From CAWIUB01 sp963839175 (GTDB taxonomy: Bacteria; Actinomycetota; Actinomycetes; Mycobacteriales; Jatrophihabitantaceae), in assembly GCA_963839175.1 (NCBI GenBank), contig CAWIUB010000025.1:124001-188000 (forward strand): DNA of 64,000 bases, in the 5' to 3' direction. Position 1 is the stretch's first letter; each line of letters opens with the position of its first letter. Below, in pieces: positions 36,219-46,524 of this stretch. A model generated the notes under the pieces. It was not told the DNA's origin. It worked only from the letters and a program-made list of their open reading frames with translations, and made no database searches. A program made the translations under genes and the position numbers.

Positions 36219-36262
36219 TTGTTCGACCTGGCGCGCGTCATGACGCGCTCGAGGTCGAACAA
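36219..36262. terminator. CGACTTGTTCGACC-family hairpin, copy 1
   Basis: Arms TTGTTCGACC... (36219-36240) and ...GGTCGAACAA (36241-36262) match at 20 of 22 positions with almost no loop. It lies in the convergent GNAT/hpf spacer and could end transcription in both directions. There is no clear U-run. Confidence 0.55.
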
Positions 36263-36290
36263 CTTTCCGGTAGCAACACGTCATCTCGAC

Positions 36291-36334
36291 TTGTTCGACC
36301 CGGCGCGTGCCAGGGCGCGCTCCAAGTCGAACAA
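36291..36334. terminator. CGACTTGTTCGACC-family hairpin, copy 2
   Basis: This is a second inverted repeat with TTGTTCGACC (from 36291) and GTCGAACAA (to 36334), 30 bases after copy 1. Both share their outer sequence with the perfect hairpin at 44530-44581. Confidence 0.55.
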
Positions 36335-36369
36335 CTTCGGATGGGGGGACTTCGGATGGAGGGCGAGCG

Positions 36370-37002
36370 CTATTCGAGCTCGTGGGCGGTGCCTCCGGTC
36401 AGCCGGATCAGGCCGTAGTCGTAGGCATGCCGGCGATAGACGACGCTTGGCCGGCCGGTGTCGATGTCGGCGAAAAGGTAGAAGTCGTGGCCGACGAGCT
36501 CCATCTCCAACAGCGCCTGGTCGACGTGCATCGGCTTGGCGGGATGATCCTTCACGCGCACGATCTGGCCGGGCCCCTCGTCGATCGTCTCGTCCAGCCC
36601 GGCGGATTCGGTGTCGCCGTCCGTGTCGCCGGATGTGGCGGTCGCTGCCGCAAGCGAGGTCGGCGTGCGCCGGCCGTGGTGTACGCGACGTCGGTCGGCG
36701 GCCTGGCGGAAGCGCCGCTCGAGCCGCTCGGTCGCGAGGTCCAGCGCCTTGTAGAAGTCCGCGGCGCAAGCCTCGCTGCGCACCACGGGGCCGCGAGCGC
36801 GGCAAGTGATTTCGATGTGCTGGCAGCTGTCGTTCTGCCGCCGGTTGCGTTCGTGGTACAGCTCTACGTCAGTTCTGATGATCTTTCTGTCGTAACGCTT
36901 GAGCTTGGCGAGCTTCTCTGTTACGTGTTGCCGAAAGTGGTCCGGGACCTCGACGTTGCGCCCGCGGACCACAACCTCCATACGACCTACGGCAGTGCCC
37001 AT
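36370..37002 (-). CDS. hpf: Ribosome hibernation promoting factor, long form
   Basis: This binds 30S subunits in stationary phase or stress and drives 100S ribosome dimer formation. It is 210 residues from ATG 37002 (GGTGGAGGG upstream). The N-terminal S30AE domain covers about residues 8-110 (VVVRGRNVEVPDHFRQHVTE). An acidic linker follows, then the C-terminal dimerisation domain (HPAKPMHVDQALLEMELVGH, FYLFADIDTGRPSVVYRRH, DYGLIRL). It is positioned between comF and secA as in Rv3241c. The 179 bases between it and comF show no gene. Confidence 0.94.
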   Translation of the reverse strand: MGTAVGRMEVVVRGRNVEVPDHFRQHVTEKLAKLKRYDRKIIRTDVELYHERNRRQNDSCQHIEITCRARGPVVRSEACAADFYKALDLATERLERRFRQAADRRRVHHGRRTPTSLAAATATSGDTDGDTESAGLDETIDEGPGQIVRVKDHPAKPMHVDQALLEMELVGHDFYLFADIDTGRPSVVYRRHAYDYGLIRLTGGTAHELE

Positions 37003-37181
37003 ACGCCCTCCACCAGCTCTAGCGGCAAACGCCGTCCGGACACGGCCGGAGCTCCTTCCGCCTTGACCGTGCTCGGTGGCCACCGATCGCCTACTCGGGT
37101 TTGGTCCCGTCCACGCTATCCCGGCGCGCGGCGAGCGGCTAGGTCCCGGACACGCCGAGTGCCGAATGCCCAGCCAACGGC

Positions 37182-37829
37182 TCACCAAGCCGGGCTCGCC
37201 GCTCGCCGTGGCGTGGCAGCTACCACCGCCGCACCCGACACAGCCCAGCCGGCGGCCCGCAGCGCCCGAATCGCTTCGGTCAGCGTGGCCCCGGACGTCA
37301 GTATGTCGTCCACGACCAGCGCGTGTGGCGGGTGCGGGCCCCCGCGCGGCCCCGCGGCGGCCATCGCGCCGGCCAAATTGACCCCGCGCTCGTGCGCGCC
37401 GAGCGCAGCCGAGTCGGACACCCGGCGGGTCAGCCGCAGTGCCGGGAGCACCCCAACGCCGAGAGCGGCACCGGCATGACGTGCCAGGCGGGCGACGTGG
37501 TCGCCCCCGCGTGCCCGCGCCGCTGCCCCGGACGAGGGCACCGGCACGATGGCCACCCACGATTCGGCCAGCACGGCGGCCGCCGCGCGCGCCAGACATC
37601 GACCAAGTGGACGGGCGAGATCCCGCCGTCCCCGCTCCTTGCACGCGAGGAGCGCCCCGCGCAGCGCTGCGTCATACCAGCCGGCGGCCCCCACGGTGGT
37701 TCCCGCCGCCCCGATCCGCAACGGCGGCCGCGCCGGCGCACATCGACCGCACAGCAGCTCCCCCGGAGACCGGCAGGCCACGCAGGACCGCGGCAGCACC
37801 AGGTCGGCGGCGGCGGCAAGCAGGTGCAC
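37182..37829 (-). CDS. comF: ComF-family phosphoribosyltransferase
   Basis: This is a 215-residue protein from GTG 37829. Two CxxC pairs (SCVACRSP, LLCGRCAP) at residues 15-31 form the N-terminal zinc ribbon. The PRPP-binding loop is ALVVDDILTSGATLTEA near residue 175. Family members act in DNA uptake or nucleotide salvage, and no competence operon is nearby. It occupies the Rv3242c position between hpf and lpqB. GATCTGTGGATATC lies in its upstream spacer at 37877. Confidence 0.88.
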   Translation of the reverse strand: MHLLAAAADLVLPRSCVACRSPGELLCGRCAPARPPLRIGAAGTTVGAAGWYDAALRGALLACKERGRRDLARPLGRCLARAAAAVLAESWVAIVPVPSSGAAARARGGDHVARLARHAGAALGVGVLPALRLTRRVSDSAALGAHERGVNLAGAMAAAGPRGGPHPPHALVVDDILTSGATLTEAIRALRAAGWAVSGAAVVAATPRRAASPAW

Positions 37830-37907
37830 GCCGCCGACTCTGCCTGGCTAGCTGGCGCGAAGGCACGGCGCAGCGGGATCTGTGGATATCGTCTGGGCTG
37901 CGGACGG

Positions 37908-39626
37908 CTACTCGAGGTAGGTCGGGCTGGTACCGCGCACGGTGCTGTCCGGCGGACCGTATGGGCTGACCCAGGTGCTCGACCGCTGCACGAAGATGAC
38001 GCCGCCCGCGGACACCCACGGGTACTGGTCGCGTGCCGCGGCGATTTGCTGGGCCGCCTGCGGGAGGTTCGTGCGGCTGCGCTGGCTCCACAGCGACCCG
38101 TCCGACTGCACCGACCACACGCCGTAACCATTGGCCGAAGTGCCGACGGCGTACAACGTGGTGTCGTCGTTCCAGGCGATGTCGTCGACGTTGACCGTGG
38201 ACGGGCTGATGGCCACGAGATTGTCGACGCGGGCGTTCTTGCCGCTGCGCTCGGCGGTGCCCACGTACGCTTGTGCGGTGCCATCCGCGGTGGTCAGCAC
38301 GATCGCGATGCGCACTCCGTCACTGCTGAACTTCAGCGCCTGGATCGTGCCAGGGTGCGCGGCCGGAGGATTCACCGGGACGCGCACCACAGCACTGCCA
38401 ATGGATGCCCGCCATATCGCGGTACCGGAGCCGACCCACACCTCGGATTGGCCAGGCGCCCAGGACGGCGCGGACATCGGCCCGGGGGCGAGGCCAGAGT
38501 TCTTCAGCCCTTTCGCTGCGGTGCCGAGCAGTAACCGGGACGCCGTGGCCGGGCCCGCTATCCCAGCTGCCAGGTAGTTCGTCGAACCAGCGGGATCCTG
38601 CGCCAGGCCGACCGCGGTGAGGCGGTATCCCCGCTTGCCCAGTGGGCCGGAAAGCGGCGTCCCATCCTGGGTCAGCACCCTCCCGTCGTCCGACAGGTAG
38701 AACGGCACAGCGGAGAAGCCCGCACCGGAATACACGGCGAAGTCGTCGCTGGTGAAGGGACTGTCAAGCCCGGCGATGGAGATGGGACGCTGACTCTCGG
38801 TGATCTTGATCGGCAGCCCTCCGGCGGCCCCGATGCTCGTCGCGAGCTGTGCGGCGACGCGCAGCTTGGTGTCATTGTCGAGCTGGCCGATGCCCGGCAA
38901 GTCGACCGTAGCAGCTGCACCGATCGCGACACTCGCGCTGCGGGCGTTGAGCTGGCCAAGAAGCGACAGCACGGCGGTCTGCAATTCCGGGCGGGGACCC
39001 GCGAACAACTGGGTGAGCAGCCACGACGCCAGCGCCTGGCCGCTGAGCGGGCTGTAGCGCGGGTCGGCGACCAATCGCTGGGCCGACAGGTCGAAGAAGT
39101 ACAGCGGGTACATCTTGTAGACCGAGCCAAGGTCCGCCTGAGTGATCACAACCCCGGGTTGCAGCTGGTCGATACGCCACTGCCCGTTGAGCTGCGCAAG
39201 GCCGAACGTGAGGGTCGTGCTCTCGGCCGGTTCGGCGGGCGCATAGATGCCCTGGGCGTTGATCGTGCCGATCTTGTTGGCCGTCAGGGTCACCGCGTGG
39301 GTCGATGGATCCGGCAACCCGATCTGCTGGAAGCTGTCGACGACCGTGACCGTGTTGTCCGACCACTTGGTCCGCGCTTCGGGGGTCAGGAACTGCTTGG
39401 CCGCGGCATGCTTGTCGTCTGCCGTGCTGAGGTTGGCGAGCAGGAAGTCCTGCACGATGGCCCTCGGCTCCGCGCCCGGCAGCGGCGAGACCGTGTCGAC
39501 CGGTGCCTGCGTCGGTCCGCCCACGCTGTTGCGCACGACCTCCGGCGAGGAGGATGACGGAACGCCCGAGCAGGCTGTGACAAGTGCCGCGATCACGGCG
39601 ACCGACGTGAGCCGCAGCAACCTCAT
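37908..39626 (-). CDS. lpqB: LpqB lipoprotein, MtrAB accessory
   Basis: This is a 572-residue lipoprotein that modulates the MtrB sensor. The signal peptide ends in the lipobox LVTACSG, with the lipidated Cys at residue 19. A GerMN-type domain follows (about 50-330), then a C-terminal beta-propeller with blades such as LKFSSDGVRIAIVLTT and DDIAWNDDTTLYAVG. The start overlaps the mtrB stop by 4 bp, so LpqB is translationally coupled to MtrB. Confidence 0.94.
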   Translation of the reverse strand: MRLLRLTSVAVIAALVTACSGVPSSSSPEVVRNSVGGPTQAPVDTVSPLPGAEPRAIVQDFLLANLSTADDKHAAAKQFLTPEARTKWSDNTVTVVDSFQQIGLPDPSTHAVTLTANKIGTINAQGIYAPAEPAESTTLTFGLAQLNGQWRIDQLQPGVVITQADLGSVYKMYPLYFFDLSAQRLVADPRYSPLSGQALASWLLTQLFAGPRPELQTAVLSLLGQLNARSASVAIGAAATVDLPGIGQLDNDTKLRVAAQLATSIGAAGGLPIKITESQRPISIAGLDSPFTSDDFAVYSGAGFSAVPFYLSDDGRVLTQDGTPLSGPLGKRGYRLTAVGLAQDPAGSTNYLAAGIAGPATASRLLLGTAAKGLKNSGLAPGPMSAPSWAPGQSEVWVGSGTAIWRASIGSAVVRVPVNPPAAHPGTIQALKFSSDGVRIAIVLTTADGTAQAYVGTAERSGKNARVDNLVAISPSTVNVDDIAWNDDTTLYAVGTSANGYGVWSVQSDGSLWSQRSRTNLPQAAQQIAAARDQYPWVSAGGVIFVQRSSTWVSPYGPPDSTVRGTSPTYLE

Positions 39627-41353
39627 GACGCGCCGTCCTCGAGGGCGATCAGCGCCTCGGGTTCGAGTGGCAGCGGCGAGCCGGTGAGTTCGTGGCCGGC
39701 CACGAGCGGCAGGGTGAGCCGGAACTGCGCGCCGAGCCCGCGCTCGCCCCAGGCCTGCAGCCAGCCACCGTGCAGCCGAGCGTCCTCGAGGCTGATCGAC
39801 AACCCCAGTCCGGTACCGCCGGTGAGCCGGCTGCGCGAGGCGTCGCCACGCCAGAACCGGTTGAAGACGAGCGCCGCCTCGCCCGGGCGCAGCCCGACCC
39901 CGTGGTCGCGGACCGTCACCGCCGCGGCCTGCTCGTCGGCCCGGACGGTGATCACGACCGGCCGTCCGTCTCCGTGCTCGATGGCGTTGCCCAGCAGGTT
40001 GCGCAGGATTCGCTCGACCCGGCGGGAATCCATCTCGACGCGGACGGGTATGTCGGGCATGTGGACGACGAGCTCACTGCCATGTCGCTCGGCCAGCGCC
40101 CGGCTGGCGTCCACGGCATTCGTCACCACGGCGCGCAGGTCCTCGACCTCCGATTCCAGCCGGGCCACACCGGCGTCGTATCGGGAGATCTCGAGCAGAT
40201 CCGCGAGGAGTGACTGGAATCTGTCCAGCTCCGCCGTGAGCAGCTCCGCCGACCGGGCCAGCTGCGGCGAGAACTGTCCCCGCTCGGCATACAGCAGCTC
40301 GGCGGCCATCTGGATCGTGGTCAGCGGGGTGCGCAGCTCATGCGACACGTCGCTGGTGAATCGTCGCTGCAGCCGGGACAGCTCCTCCAGGCGGCGGATC
40401 TGCCCCTGCAGGCTCACGGCCATGTCGTTGAACGATTGGCCCAGCCGGGCGATGTCGTCGGTGCCGCGGATCGGGATTCGCTGGGCCAAGTCGCCGCCGG
40501 CAAGTCGCTCGGCCGTCTGCGCGGCGACGCGCACTGGCGCAACCACCTGGCGGGTCACCAGCAGCACGACGATCGCGACGAAGAGCACCAGGCCCAGGCC
40601 CGACAGCAGCACCGTCCGTTGGACCAACGAGATGGTGTCCTCCTCGGCGGTCAACGGGAACAGGTAGTAGAGCTCGAAGGTGCCGCCCTGACCCGCCACC
40701 GGCTCGCCGATGATCAGCCCACGCACCGTCGAGGTACCGGTGGTGTCGACGATGCTCGCGTACTGAACGACGGTCTTCCGCTGCCGGACGAGCCGGCGCA
40801 TCTCCGCCGGGATCTTGGTCGGGTTCGTGCCAGCGGCGGGCACCGCGGACGCCGGCGACAGGATGATGATCGAGTAGAAGCCGGACACATTGCCGGAGCC
40901 GGTGAGTTGGGACAAGACGACGGCGATCGCATCGTTGTAACCGGCGATGTCGCTGGGGCTGACGTCCGCCAGCAGTTGGCCGGCTGTCACCTGCCCGGAG
41001 TTCGCCTGCAAAATGGCGGCGTTGCGCTTGGCGTGCAGGATGCCGGCGGTGATCTGGTTGACCAGGAAGATCCCCATGACGAGAACGACCACGCCCGTTA
41101 CGAGCACGGTCGTGGCGCCGATCCGCAGCTGCAGCGAATTGCGCCAGGTCCGGGCAAGCGCACGGGCAACAGCGCTCAGCTGGCGAGCGGTACCCTGCCA
41201 CACACCTGCGGCCGCGCCCGCCGCCGCGCGCGGCAGCGGGGGCCGAGCCGGCATGGTGTCGACTGGCGCGCCCTGATCCGCCGGCTGCGGGGCCGGATCC
41301 GGCGCGGCGACCGTCTCGTCGGGTGGAGCCGTACCGACACGCGGAATGCTCAT
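39623..41353 (-). CDS. mtrB: MtrB sensor histidine kinase
   Basis: This is the membrane sensor of the essential actinobacterial MtrAB system that links cell division and wall metabolism. It is 576 residues. Membrane helices lie near 80-103 and 244-268, flanking an extracytoplasmic domain. A HAMP domain is followed by the H box FTSDVSHELRTPLTTI. ATPase boxes are N (RILRNLLGNAIEHG), G1 (RDHGVGL), F (FNRFWRGD) and G2 (GGTGLGLSI). The first 70 residues are Pro/Ala-rich and cytoplasmic. It overlaps mtrA by 4 bp upstream and lpqB by 4 bp downstream. Confidence 0.96.
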   Translation of the reverse strand: MSIPRVGTAPPDETVAAPDPAPQPADQGAPVDTMPARPPLPRAAAGAAAGVWQGTARQLSAVARALARTWRNSLQLRIGATTVLVTGVVVLVMGIFLVNQITAGILHAKRNAAILQANSGQVTAGQLLADVSPSDIAGYNDAIAVVLSQLTGSGNVSGFYSIIILSPASAVPAAGTNPTKIPAEMRRLVRQRKTVVQYASIVDTTGTSTVRGLIIGEPVAGQGGTFELYYLFPLTAEEDTISLVQRTVLLSGLGLVLFVAIVVLLVTRQVVAPVRVAAQTAERLAGGDLAQRIPIRGTDDIARLGQSFNDMAVSLQGQIRRLEELSRLQRRFTSDVSHELRTPLTTIQMAAELLYAERGQFSPQLARSAELLTAELDRFQSLLADLLEISRYDAGVARLESEVEDLRAVVTNAVDASRALAERHGSELVVHMPDIPVRVEMDSRRVERILRNLLGNAIEHGDGRPVVITVRADEQAAAVTVRDHGVGLRPGEAALVFNRFWRGDASRSRLTGGTGLGLSISLEDARLHGGWLQAWGERGLGAQFRLTLPLVAGHELTGSPLPLEPEALIALEDGAS

Positions 41354-42048
41354 GGGGGTCCGGCTTTGTACCCCACGCCGCGGACGGTGAGCACCACCTC
41401 GGGACGCTCCGGATCGCGCTCCACCTTCGACCGCAGGCGCTGTACGTGGACGTTGACGAGCCGCGTGTCAGCGGCGTGCCGGTAGCCCCAGACCTGCTCC
41501 AGCAGCACCTCGCGAGTGAACACCTGCCGTGGTTTGCGGGCGAGCGCCACGAGCAGGTCAAACTCGAGGGGGGTGAGCGCGATCGCGGCACCGTCGCGGG
41601 TGACTTGATGGGCGGGCACGTCGATGCTGACCGGTGAGTCCGGCGGGCCGATCGTCAGGGTCTCGCTGACGACGTCCTCGTGGTGGCGCAACCGGGCGCG
41701 CATCCGCGCGACGAGTTCCTTCGGCTTGAACGGCTTGACCACATAGTCGTCGGCGCCGGACTCCAGGCCGAGCACGACGTCGACGGTGTCGCTCTTAGCG
41801 GTCAGCATGATGATCGGGGTGCCGCTCTCGGCGCGGATGGCCCGGCAGACGTCCAGGCCGGACAAGCCCGGCAGCATGAGGTCAAGCAGCACGATCTCCG
41901 GCTTCGTCTCGCGGAACAACTGCAGCGCGCGGTTGCCGTCCAGAACGAACGACGGCTCGAAGCCGTCGGCCCGCAGCACGATGCCGAGCATCTCGGCAAG
42001 GGCGGTGTCGTCGTCGACAACCAGTACGCGCGGTTTCATAGCCACCAT
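41350..42048 (-). CDS. mtrA: MtrA response regulator
   Basis: This is an OmpR-family regulator controlling division, wall hydrolase and replication genes. The start ATG 42048 is preferred because GGAAG lies upstream and it places the phospho-acceptor at Asp56 (IVLLDLMLPG), the same number as in M. tuberculosis. The acidic pocket is VVDDD and the switch Lys is in VVKPFKPKE. The C-terminal winged helix ends VHVQRLRSKVERDPERPEVV, then LTVRGVGYKAG. A perfect 16-bp palindrome lies 50 bp upstream and may be a control site. Confidence 0.96.
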   Translation of the reverse strand: MVAMKPRVLVVDDDTALAEMLGIVLRADGFEPSFVLDGNRALQLFRETKPEIVLLDLMLPGLSGLDVCRAIRAESGTPIIMLTAKSDTVDVVLGLESGADDYVVKPFKPKELVARMRARLRHHEDVVSETLTIGPPDSPVSIDVPAHQVTRDGAAIALTPLEFDLLVALARKPRQVFTREVLLEQVWGYRHAADTRLVNVHVQRLRSKVERDPERPEVVLTVRGVGYKAGPP

Positions 42049-42097
42049 CGTGGCATCTTCCCGCAGGAAATGCCGCGGACCGTGCACCATGCGCAGA

Positions 42098-42113
42098 CGG
42101 TTCACGTGAACCG
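42098..42113. promoter_or_regulatory. Perfect 16-bp palindrome upstream of mtrA
   Basis: CGGTTCACGTGAACCG reads the same on both strands. It lies 50 bp before the mtrA ATG and 8 bp after the desaturase stop. Position and symmetry suggest a dimeric regulator site for the mtrAB-lpqB operon. It does not look like the known MtrA direct-repeat motif. Confidence 0.5.
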
Positions 42114-42120
42114 GCGGCGC

Positions 42121-43071
42121 TTACGTCTGACGGCGGTCCTGGCGGGAGCGCAGCTTCTCCCGCTGCTCGACGAAACGTGCCGCCTGTGCGTCCAGGCCGG
42201 CCATGAACGTAGCGAGCTGCTCGCGAGCCTGCTCGCCGGCCGGACCCAGGTCGTCGCGCTCGAAGACCCGCCAGAACTTCAGGATCGGGGCAACCACTTC
42301 GTCGTGGTGCAGCCGCAGGTCGTAGATGCCGGCCTTGGCGATGGTGACCGAGTTGCGGGTGAAGTCGGGCATCCCGGCGCCGGGCATCTGGAACCCGACG
42401 ACCTCGTCGCGAACGGCCTGCATGGTGTCGTCGGGGGCGATGTCGAACGCGGCGGCGACCAGGTTGCGGTAGAACACCATGTGCAGGTTCTCGTCGATCG
42501 AGATCCGCGCCAGCAGCTGCTCGGCGATCGGGTCGCCCGTCGAGCGTCCGGTGTTGCGGTGCGACACCCGGGTAGCCAGCTCCTGGAAGGACACGTAGGC
42601 CACCGCCTGCAGCAGGGTCTTGTCCCCCGAGTCGTACCCCGCGGTCATGTGCGCCATGCGCAGCCGCTCGAGATTAACCGGGTCGACGCCGCGAGTGACG
42701 ACCAGGTAGTCGCGGATCGCGATCCCGTGCCGCCCCTCCTCGGCCGTCCAGCGCCCCACCCACTGGCCCCACGCGCCATCCCGGCCGAACCGGATGGCGA
42801 TCTCACGGTGGTAGGAGGGCAGGTTGTCCTCGGTGAGCAAGTTCACGACCATTGCGGTGCGGGCAACCGGGTCCAGCGGTGAGTCCTCGGGACGCCAGTC
42901 CTCGCCGCCGAGGAACTCGAAGTCCCGGCCGCGGCTCCACGGCACGTAGTCGTGCGGCATCCAGTCCTTCGCCAGCCCAAGGTGACGATTGAGGTTGGCC
43001 TCGACGACGGGCTGGAGCTCCTGCAGTAGCCGGTTCTGCAGCTCGGTGCCTCGATCGGCGATGGTCGTCAT
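42121..43071 (-). CDS. Acyl-ACP desaturase family protein (DesA-like)
   Basis: This is a 316-residue di-iron desaturase that would introduce a double bond into acyl-ACP in membrane or mycolate-type lipid synthesis. Two helix motifs supply the iron ligands: TAEEGRHGIAIRDYL (ExxRH-type) and SIDENLHMVFYRNL (ExxH-type), with further Glu at LLTEDNLPSYH. The length and fold order match plant-type stearoyl-ACP desaturases and mycobacterial DesA1/DesA2. It sits upstream of mtrA on the same strand. Confidence 0.9.
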   Translation of the reverse strand: MTTIADRGTELQNRLLQELQPVVEANLNRHLGLAKDWMPHDYVPWSRGRDFEFLGGEDWRPEDSPLDPVARTAMVVNLLTEDNLPSYHREIAIRFGRDGAWGQWVGRWTAEEGRHGIAIRDYLVVTRGVDPVNLERLRMAHMTAGYDSGDKTLLQAVAYVSFQELATRVSHRNTGRSTGDPIAEQLLARISIDENLHMVFYRNLVAAAFDIAPDDTMQAVRDEVVGFQMPGAGMPDFTRNSVTIAKAGIYDLRLHHDEVVAPILKFWRVFERDDLGPAGEQAREQLATFMAGLDAQAARFVEQREKLRSRQDRRQT

Positions 43072-43109
43072 GGACCCCAGGGTACCTACGGTTGCGTAGG
43101 TTGGCGTTG

Positions 43110-43391
43110 TCAGCCGCCCGCAACGGACGGCAGCACGAGCACCTCGGCGCCCTCGCCGACGACTGCCTGCACGCCGCCGATGGCCCGGACGTCCTGCCCG
43201 TCGACGTATACGTTGACGTAGCGTCGAAGCGCGCCCTGCTCGTCGCGGATGCGCCGGCCGAGCGCGGGGTAGTCCGCCGCGACCGCGTCAAGTACCTCGG
43301 CCAGCGAGCCAGCCGGGCAGTTCAGCTCGACCGTCTTGCCTCCACCGACCAGCGGGCGCAGCGCACCGGGCAGCGACAGCCGCACGCTCAT
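43110..43391 (-). CDS. MoaD/ThiS-family sulfur-carrier protein
   Basis: This is a 93-residue ubiquitin-fold protein from ATG 43391. The C-terminus is VLVLPSVAGG, ending in the Gly-Gly that is adenylated and thiocarboxylated in sulfur carriers. The N-terminal VRLSLPGALRPLVGG and the central RRYVNVYVDGQDVR match the family. It overlaps the BNR-repeat gene by 4 bp (ATGA). No MoaE, ThiG or cysteine synthase gene adjoins, so its pathway is not known from the window. Confidence 0.87.
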   Translation of the reverse strand: MSVRLSLPGALRPLVGGGKTVELNCPAGSLAEVLDAVAADYPALGRRIRDEQGALRRYVNVYVDGQDVRAIGGVQAVVGEGAEVLVLPSVAGG

Positions 43392-44478
43392 CCGACAACG
43401 GCCGCGCGCACGCACAGCACGTCAGGCAGGTGCGCGGCGACCAGCGACCAATGGTCGCCCTCGTCGGGACTGGCATAGACCTCGCCGTTGCGGGTGCCGA
43501 AATAGACACCGGCGGGGTCGGCGTCATCGGCGCACATCGCGTCACGCAGCACGATGCCGTAGTGGTCGTGTTGCGGCAGCCCGTCACTGAGAGCGGCCCA
43601 CGTGTCGCCCGCGTTCTCGGTGCGGTACACCCGGCAGGCGTGATCCGGCGGCACCCGGGCACCGTCGGAAGCTACCGGGAAGTTGTATGCCACTCCACCG
43701 CGGTGCGGGTGAGCCACCATCGCGAATCCGAAGTCCGACGGCAGCCCGTCGGCGATGGACGTCCAGCTGGCTGCGCCGTCGTCGCTGCGATAGACCCCGA
43801 GGTGGTTCTGCAGGAACAGCTGCTGTGGGTTCACGGCATCACGCGCGACTTTGTGCACACACTGCCCGAACTCCGGGTACGGGTCGGGCAGGAACCGCGC
43901 GCTGACGCCCTTGTTGGACGGTTGCCAGGACTCGCCAGCGTCGCTCGTGCAGTACACGCCGCCGGTCGACATGGCCACCGTGACCTGCTGCGCATCGGCC
44001 GGGTGGGGCAGCAGGGTGTGGATCGCCTGCCCACCGAAGCCCGCGCCCCATTCCGGTCGGTGCGGGTGGTCCCACAGCGGGCGGACGAGCGTGAAGTGCT
44101 CGCCGCCGTCCTGCGAGCGGAACAGCGCGCTCGGTTCGCTGCCGGCCCACACCACGCCCGGTTCCGCCGCGGAGGGCTGCAGCGCCCAGACGCGAGTGAG
44201 GGCCGCGCCCGTGTCGGCTGGGAACGTGATCGCGCCGTGGTCCGGCTCCTGCCAGCTCGCGCCGAGGTCGTCGCTGTGGAACACCGAGGGTCCCCAGTGC
44301 TCGCTGTCAGCGCCAACGAGCAGCCGGGGAGTCACACCCCGCGCTTGTCGATCGAGGCCGCGTAGATCGCGTTCATCGGGAACTGCAGGTCGGACAGCTG
44401 CCAGCTCGCCCGCCGGGCGTCGCCGCGTGCCAGCAGCAGCCCCTTGCGGGTGCCGATGGCTAGCAAGAGATCGGTCAT
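43388..44478 (-). CDS. BNR/sialidase-like repeat protein (frameshifted)
   Basis: This is a beta-propeller protein with BNR/Asp-box repeats (SDDLGASW, SQDGGEHF, TSDAGESW, SDDGAASW, TENAGDTW, SPDEGDHW). Its N-terminal blade, from ATG 44478, reads MTDLLLAIGTRKGLLLARGD but ends at a stop after DKRGV. The rest is in another frame from 44335. Adding one base to the C4 run at 44337-44340 joins them, giving about 363 residues and the usual family N-terminus. Function is unknown; it is not an obvious sialidase. Pairing with a MoaD-type gene is a recurring actinobacterial arrangement. Confidence 0.78.
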
Positions 44479-44529
44479 GCCCGCCAGCCTGGCACTGCCC
44501 TACGACAGCGGGCCAGCCCCCATCATTGG

Positions 44530-44581
44530 CGACTTGTTCGACCCCCGGCGCCGTCAGGCACGCCGGGGGTCGAACAAGTCG
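44530..44581. terminator. Perfect 21-bp-stem hairpin after ahcY
   Basis: The arm at 44530-44550 starts CGACTTGTTCGACC and is the exact complement of the arm at 44561-44581, with a 10-base loop. It lies 16 bp after the ahcY stop and probably terminates its transcript, although no long U-run follows. It shares its outer arm sequence with the hairpins at 36219 and 36291. Confidence 0.75.
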
Positions 44582-44596
44582 AGAAACGGGAAGGAC

Positions 44597-46081
<1,485 letters not shown>

Positions 46082-46453
46082 ATTCTCTCCTAGCTTCTCG
46101 GGGTGGGACTGCTCGTTGATCGGCAAACTGCCTTCGGCGGCCAGGCGACGGTAGATGCCCGCCTCGGGAGGTGCTGCTGCTCGATGGATCGGCCCGAACC
46201 ACTCGTCGACCGCCCTGGCCAGCTGCGCATCGGTGCGCATCCGTAGCTCGAAGGCGATGTCGGTGATACCGAGGTCGTACTCGGCCAGCAGATCGCGCAG
46301 CCGTTGCAGCCGCTCGATCTGGCGTGGCCCGTAGTGCCGGTGCCCGCCCGCAGTGCGCAGTGCGGTCACCAGGCCGGCCTGCTCCAGGTAACGCAACATT
46401 CGCTGCGACCAGCCGGTAGCATCGGCTGCCTGCTGCATCGTCAGCGACTTCAT
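46082..46453 (-). CDS. MerR-family HTH domain in frame with ahcY
   Basis: This starts at ATG 46453 (another ATG at 46477). It encodes a MerR HTH: TMQQAADATGWSQRMLRYLE, then GLVTALRTAGGHRHYGPRQI, a dimerisation helix (LLAEYDLGITDIAFEL), and about 45 further residues. It has no stop before the ahcY GTG and codon use stays normal across the join, so a 618-residue MerR-AhcY fusion is possible. A MerR gene directly before ahcY is common in actinobacteria, so either this is a real fusion or an indel removed the MerR stop. It overlaps the region after the manA stop. Confidence 0.75.
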
Positions 46454-46524
46454 CGCCGCAGACCCTACCACGGTCATGTCAGATTTCTGGGAGTGGCAGT
46501 GCCGCGCCGGCGCGTCATCCGTCG

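Noticed and set aside
36219..36334. SOS (LexA) boxes
   Set aside because: The order is GTTCGA...TCGAAC with a long insert, not the compact TCGAAC-N4-GTTCGA of actinobacterial SOS boxes, and the sites lie at gene ends.
29491..37890. Replication origin
   Set aside because: Only one consensus DnaA 9-mer and two near-matches are spread over kilobases, without dnaA/dnaN or an AT-rich unwinding region.
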